NCBI GenBank assembly: GCA_964484065.1 | Contig: CAZAEW010000012.1 | Location: forward strand, 1 to 64,000 | Reading direction: 5' to 3' | Length of the DNA stretch: 64,000 bases | Source of the DNA: JAEVLT01 sp964484065 | GTDB lineage: Bacteria > Bacillota > Bacilli > Bacillales > Cytobacillaceae | Shown here: one piece after another, positions 60,901 through 64,000 of the stretch | How positions within the stretch are numbered: position 1 is the stretch's first letter | Layout of the letters: each line of letters begins with the position of its first letter | The notes under the pieces: generated by a model | Told to the model about the DNA's origin: nothing | Databases searched by the model: none | What the model saw: only the letters and a program-made list of their open reading frames with translations | Position numbers and translations under genes: made by a program

Positions 60901-61224
60901 CATGTCTGCCGATTCCATATAGGAGACTAACTGCTTTCCAAACTCGGGAACGGCACCTCTGATGGAATGAATTAAATAAGTTAAGAATGGAAGGATGTCA
61001 TCATCAATTGCTGAAATGGAATACCAGCAGCCGCGAACTTTCTCATCTCTCATATATAGTGCCAGTGCGGTGCTTTTCCCATACCCCGCTCCGGAATGTA
61101 AAATCGTTAATGGAAATTTGGGGATCTGTTTCATTTTTTTTGTTAAGGTTGCCCGCCTGATATACTCGTCTTTTACGACGGGAATCTGCAGCTTTGACTG
61201 GATAATCGGCAGCATCACTTTCAT
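57967..61224 (-). CDS. STAND-type ATPase / TPR / BTAD transcriptional regulator
   Basis: 1085 residues. N-terminal MalT-like NTPase: LQIPVVKDEYIRR start, Walker A HSGAGYGKST (about 43-52), Walker B RIILVLDDFHQI (about 137-148), sensor SSRRVPG. A long TPR-rich middle (about 340-800). From about 830, an OmpR-like winged helix (TLGKFKIWLGEKEVREKAWQ) and BTAD (to about 1075, EELGVAPLEPTKKMYEM), the DNA-binding and activation module of SARP regulators, stand where MalT has LuxR-HTH. Probably an inducer-responsive activator of the adjacent Liv/ligase genes. AGGGGAC site before ATG 61224. Confidence 0.88.
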   Translation of the reverse strand: MKVMLPIIQSKLQIPVVKDEYIRRATLTKKMKQIPKFPLTILHSGAGYGKSTALALYMRDEKVRGCWYSISAIDDDILPFLTYLIHSIRGAVPEFGKQLVSYMESADMYIRDEEINLLCSLFINEVLAVPARIILVLDDFHQIEHSNMINSWMEKLIAHLPANLHIVISSRRVPGWKQLAKLKVCGQLLEISRDDLVLTIEEMDLLLNDFYDLKIDPPNLQTIFHMTEGWIIALCMIAQQIPSKRDISALFEYSSHSLQDLFQYLVMEVFSKQPPKIKQFLEQTAIFEEMEEELLNEVLGIDEVSKLLEQLKKRNLFLQTAGHGHYRYHALFKEFLEKQLLENQPDLFEKLHLKCAQYYEKREVWEKALFHYKKLNHFGASASILMQQGMKMVENGKLESVFENLKVIPELEIERFYHLWYLKAEIYRYRSLYQEAEECYQKAYTRAEENHDYLEMSRALEGKAQIYLDTIQPHKAEKFLYEAIVNREKSSERSGTEMGKLYLLLSENLLNSGKAIQAEKWLHKAKILLENSFDGNIEARFWLRTGRLGAAKEILKTGSRKGKVTHPSLLPQSHRETELLLALINVYSGDGQAAKELSQAGIQQGISLKAPMVEACAWIRMGHAVQLLNKYDLDLSKKCYDTALEIMDLMGVTRSKAEALMGLCILYGTKGEFERAMEAGSQALEETEKVSDVWLSGLITLCMGIASVYDEQFSKALQFVKKAEALFVNCSDRFGEMLSKFWSASVFYAEKKQELFLEAAGLFLQIVQVNGYEFFFYKRSLFGPRDLQAFIPFLLECTKTGAQKAYALKVLQEMGMSSFDTHPGYSIRVQTLGKFKIWLGEKEVREKAWQREKAKELFQLLITKNTPVQKDEITQILWPRQDKQSADRDFKVALNTLHHVLEPNRKPRAAPFFIIREGMFYGLNPFAVIDLDTVYFQECIQNGLKETNESEALSFLEKGLQLYHGEYLPDRRYDDWCAAKRESMQIYFLRGAEKKAKLHIRRQNYDQAIFWCERIIEHDRTWEEAYRLLMYSYFCKNNRPQAIKWFQKCKRVLEEELGVAPLEPTKKMYEMIIDSASVKGQVEQP

Positions 61225-61323
61225 CGTCCCCTTTTTTAATTTTCTTAATTTTTAGACTATTTTACCATACTTTTAGGGGATTCTGGAACATGATAAGACC
61301 TGTTTTCTGTTAATAATTGCTTA

Positions 61324-61471
61324 AATAAGAAAAGCGCAAGCGCCTTCAGAACAAGCAGGGCTTGTTCTTGCGATGTATATTCATAGTAGCATCCCTTAGT
61401 GCTTCGCTTCCGAAGCTTATTCTTGTGAAGCTAGACATTTCTCGAAGTCTGAACTTATCCTTTCTTATCTT
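61324..61471. repeat. Bacillaceae dispersed repeat, copy B
   Basis: 148 bp, same ends and core as 46206-46370. It lacks the GAGGGGCTAGGCGC stretch of copy A, consistent with an internal deletion. Located between the BTAD regulator gene and thrB. Confidence 0.85.
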
Positions 61472-61481
61472 ATAAGAAAGG

Positions 61482-61507
61482 ACACCCCGTTACCGAGATG
61501 TCCCACA
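61482..61507 (-). terminator. Terminator of thrB
   Basis: GGACATCTCG/CGGGGTGTCC hairpin followed by TTTCTT on the minus strand, overlapping the thrB 3' flank. Confidence 0.7.
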
Positions 61508-61509
61508 TT

Positions 61510-62424
61510 CTACCTAACTTTTTCCATTTTGCAAACAATGCTTCCATTATTCTCAATACCCGCTTTGACAGCAGTCATTTCTGAAAATTTTATCTGCAGA
61601 GCGGATGCCAGTCTTTCGCCATTTCCTTTTTCAGTAAAGCAAAGAACAGTTGGTCCTGCGCCGCTTAAGGCAACCCCAAAGGCACCCAATTTCTTTGCTT
61701 CATCCTCAATCTCCTGATAAAAAGGAATTAAGGAACGGCGGTAAGGCTGGTGAAAAAGATCTAATTTCATCATTTTCCCCGCTAATTGCCAATTTTCACT
61801 CAGCAATGCGGAAATTAATACATTAGCTGTTGCTGACGCTTGAACGGCCTCAGAATAGGCAAACGTATCAGGCAAAACCTCACGGGAAACTTTTGTTAAT
61901 AATGTTTCCTGAGGGATCATCGCAACCATTTCAAATGAAAGGCTGTTGAAGGAGATCAAATCAACCTGATCATTTTGGTAGCAGCCAACAACAAGTCCGC
62001 CATATAAAGATGCACCAACATTATCAGGATGGCCTTCTATTTCCGTTGCCAGATTAAGTTTTTCCTGCTTCGACAATTTTAGATCTCCGATTAAATCAGC
62101 CAGCTCGATTCCGGCAACAATTGCTGCTGCACTGGAGCCGAGGCCCCTGGCAAGCGGAATTTGACTGTCCATTACCACTTTGCATGGGGTTAGTGTTTTT
62201 CCGCATTTTTCAGCTGCCTTTTGGGCGACCTGGCAGATAAAGTGACGCTCATCTGTAGGAAACTGGGTCAGTTCATTGTTGATTGTCTGGAAGACCCATT
62301 TTTCATTTGGTTCTACTTCCAAGGTTAAATATAAATCGACCGCAATCCCTACAGAGTCAAAGCCAGGCCCCAGATTGGCACTGCTTGCTGGAACTTTGAT
62401 AAGAAATCTTTCATTAAAGGTCAT
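61510..62424 (-). CDS. thrB: Homoserine kinase ThrB
   Basis: 304 residues, GHMP kinase. PASSANLGPGFDSVG near the N-terminus, ATP loop PLARGLGSSAAAIVAG, C-terminal GAFGVALSGAGPTVLCF. It phosphorylates homoserine in threonine synthesis. The start ATG follows AAGGGAG. In B. subtilis the order is hom-thrC-thrB; here only 38 bases separate hom and thrB and thrC is missing. Confidence 0.94.
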   Translation of the reverse strand: MTFNERFLIKVPASSANLGPGFDSVGIAVDLYLTLEVEPNEKWVFQTINNELTQFPTDERHFICQVAQKAAEKCGKTLTPCKVVMDSQIPLARGLGSSAAAIVAGIELADLIGDLKLSKQEKLNLATEIEGHPDNVGASLYGGLVVGCYQNDQVDLISFNSLSFEMVAMIPQETLLTKVSREVLPDTFAYSEAVQASATANVLISALLSENWQLAGKMMKLDLFHQPYRRSLIPFYQEIEDEAKKLGAFGVALSGAGPTVLCFTEKGNGERLASALQIKFSEMTAVKAGIENNGSIVCKMEKVR

Positions 62425-62462
62425 TGTTTGACAGCTCCCTTAATAATCCTGGCCACCTCATT
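62421..62462 (-). pseudogene. Possible remnant of the thrC 3' end
   Basis: After the hom stop the minus strand reads 13 open codons (encoding ...EVARIIKGAVKQ) to a TGA that overlaps the thrB start (ATGA). That peptide looks like a C-terminal helix, and the 4-base overlap is the kind seen between thrC and thrB in Bacillus. It may be the scar of a thrC deletion; it could also be a chance frame, since only 13 codons are available. Confidence 0.35.
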
Positions 62463-63755
62463 TTAATTTTTCCTTTCTACACGATAAGAACTCTTGATTT
62501 CTTTAACAGCTTTCATATCTGTTAATTTTTGCATAATCTTTTCGTAATTAGTAAAAGAAGAATGGTGGGTAACTAAGACAATTTCTGCCACTTCATTTTT
62601 CATAACCGGAAGCTGCAGAATTTTTTCAAAACTGACTCCATATTCAGCAAACACGCTTGTGATATCGGCAAATACACCGACTTCATCCTGGACATGAAGA
62701 CGGATGAAATATTTCGCAAACTTTTCCGAATCATCCTTTAATTGTTTTGGATATTGCGGCGAGACGGCGCTGCGTCCGTTGACTCCCAAACGGAGGTTTT
62801 TCATGACAGCCACTAAATCGGAAACAACCGATGTTGCGGTAGGCAGACTCCCTGCCCCCGGCCCGTAAAACATAGTCTCCCCTACTGCTTCACCATAAAC
62901 ATAAACCGCATTGTATTCATTTTGCACGGATGCAAGCGGGTGATCGTCGGCTAGGAACGTCGGCTGAACACTTACTTCAACCTTGTCTTCTTCGCGATGG
63001 GCATAACCAATCAGTTTCATCGTATAGCCCAGCTGCTTGCCATAGCTGATGTCTTCCTCGGTGACTTGTGAAATCCCGTTGACGCGTACATCCGCTAAAT
63101 CGATATGCATAGAGAAGCCTAATGTGGCCAAAATCGTCATTTTTCTTGCCGCATCCAATCCTTCTACGTCAGAGGTAGGATCCGTTTCTGCAAAGCCCAA
63201 GTCCTGTGCTTCCTTAAGGACTTCTTCGTAAGCACGGCCTTCCTTGGTCATTTTTGTTAAAATGTAGTTCGTTGTTCCGTTAACAATTCCCATCATTTTT
63301 GTGACATGGTCAGATGCCAGCCCGTCTACAAGGCTTCTCAAAATTGGAATTCCGCCGGCAACACTTGCCTCATAAAAAAGATCGCATCCGTTTTCAGAAG
63401 CAACTTTTAAAAGCTCCGTGCCATGCAGAGCCATCAAATCTTTGTTGGCTGTAACAACATGCTTTCCTTGTCTAAGTGCTTTCAATAAAAATTCCTTGGT
63501 AATCCCCGTTCCGCCCATTACCTCGATGATGACATCGATTTCCGGATCTTCCAAAATTTCATCAGAGCTGTTTGTTAAAATAGCTGGATCAACATCAATA
63601 TTTCTTGATTTATTTAAATTTTTAACGAGTATTTTTTTTATCACGACCGGACATCCAACCTGATGCATTAATTTATCCTGGTGATCATGAACAATTTTGA
63701 CAACCCCGGTTCCGACTGTACCCAAACCTAATAAACCTATCGAAATCGTCTTCAC
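62463..63755 (-). CDS. hom: Homoserine dehydrogenase Hom
   Basis: 430 residues from GTG 63755, with a GGAGGGG site 5 bases upstream; the frame upstream contains the promoter. Nucleotide site LLGLGTVGTGVVK, EVMGG, TANKDLMALHG, catalytic Lys in TDPTSDVEGLDAARKMTILA, and a C-terminal ACT domain (VFADITSVFAEYGVSFEKI) for feedback control. It reduces aspartate semialdehyde to homoserine. Confidence 0.95.
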   Translation of the reverse strand: MKTISIGLLGLGTVGTGVVKIVHDHQDKLMHQVGCPVVIKKILVKNLNKSRNIDVDPAILTNSSDEILEDPEIDVIIEVMGGTGITKEFLLKALRQGKHVVTANKDLMALHGTELLKVASENGCDLFYEASVAGGIPILRSLVDGLASDHVTKMMGIVNGTTNYILTKMTKEGRAYEEVLKEAQDLGFAETDPTSDVEGLDAARKMTILATLGFSMHIDLADVRVNGISQVTEEDISYGKQLGYTMKLIGYAHREEDKVEVSVQPTFLADDHPLASVQNEYNAVYVYGEAVGETMFYGPGAGSLPTATSVVSDLVAVMKNLRLGVNGRSAVSPQYPKQLKDDSEKFAKYFIRLHVQDEVGVFADITSVFAEYGVSFEKILQLPVMKNEVAEIVLVTHHSSFTNYEKIMQKLTDMKAVKEIKSSYRVERKN

Positions 63756-63813
63756 ACATTCCCCTCCAAACTTATGTCTATTCAACAAGAACAATTGTTT
63801 ATATATAGTAGAC

Positions 63814-63842
63814 ATTATATGACTCTCTTTATTTTTTTTCAA
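63814..63842 (-). promoter_or_regulatory. Promoter of hom
   Basis: -35 TTGAAA (63837-63842), 17-bp spacer, -10 TATAAT (63814-63819) on the minus strand, about 55 bases before the GTG start. It rules out the longer start at 63842. 63843-64000 shows no gene. Confidence 0.75.
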
Positions 63843-64000
63843 TAGACAAATTACTGATAAAATTATTTGTAATCGCTTACTGTATTGGAATATGTACTTT
63901 AATTTACCAAAAAAATTTTAACGGTTTATCTGATCTTCTCCCCATATCCCCTTCATTCTGTATCTTTACAATCCTGATCATTAAGTTATAAAATATTCTG

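Overview
The window is a piece of chromosome from a low-GC, spore-forming member of the Bacillaceae. The evidence is CotG-like and CotF-like spore-coat genes, Bacillus-type Shine-Dalgarno sequences, an rRNA leader with a boxA-type motif, TPP and glycine riboswitches, and neighbour pairs familiar from Bacillus subtilis (alaR-alaT; adhB flanked by coat-F genes). A Rex-type operator upstream of adhE and a large BadF/HgdB-type activase-dehydratase suggest facultative anaerobic metabolism. The sequence does not allow a species call. One 100-N assembly gap lies inside the cotG-like gene.

Layout. 1-280: leader and tandem promoters of an rRNA operon that runs off the left edge. 0.3-7.5 kb: EamA transporter, MgtC-family protein, tRNA-Ala, cotG, a DUF1259 protein, small unknown genes, a PAP2 phosphatase, a YebC-family regulator and a CmpB-type membrane protein. 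7.5-11.8 kb: one 1408-residue fused ATPase/CoA-dehydratase-like iron-sulfur protein. 12.0-12.3 kb: a strong CcpA-type promoter followed by a structured candidate small RNA. 12.3-14.7 kb: an orphan minor-pilin operon. 14.9-17.8 kb: adhE with its Rex site. 17.9-18.4 kb: a tandem array of 52-bp hairpin units. 18.5-26.9 kb: a tightly coupled ten-gene operon with the gene content of the E. coli ydjXYZ-ynjABCDEF cluster (YdjY-like lipoprotein, TVP38-type membrane protein, YnjB/C/D-type ABC transporter, YnjF-type phosphatidyltransferase). Inserted in it are a flippase-like membrane protein, a small Cys-rich membrane protein and a GrdB-family gene interrupted by one in-frame UGA. The UGA falls at the first Cys position of a CxxC motif and is followed by a hairpin, so it is probably a selenocysteine codon. 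This is the most notable system here.

27-33.8 kb: amino-acid permease, then the TPP-riboswitch-controlled thiamine-precursor salvage operon ylmB-tenA-thiZ-thiX-thiY. 33.9-40 kb: SDR, aroD, aroK, small genes, a YdeN-like hydrolase, tatC, and a DHA2 efflux pump divergent from a TetR regulator. 41-44 kb: adhB-like dehydrogenase and two divergent pairs of CotF-like genes. 43.8-45.7 kb: a glycine riboswitch controlling an ACT-domain/UPF0210 gene pair. 45.7-49.4 kb: SRPBCC protein, a PLP aminotransferase, and alaR-alaT.

49.7-61.2 kb: a carboxylate or amino-acid uptake and activation locus. It has a Liv-type ABC transporter, an alpha/beta hydrolase, a FabG-like reductase and an acyl-CoA ligase, followed by a 1085-residue STAND-ATPase/TPR/BTAD regulator. 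The promoters of the binding-protein gene and the ligase gene carry the same direct repeat (TGTAACT twice, 11-bp period, 9 bp before the -10 box), laid out as expected for a SARP/BTAD-type activator. 61.5-63.8 kb: thrB and hom, with thrC absent between them and a possible short remnant left behind.
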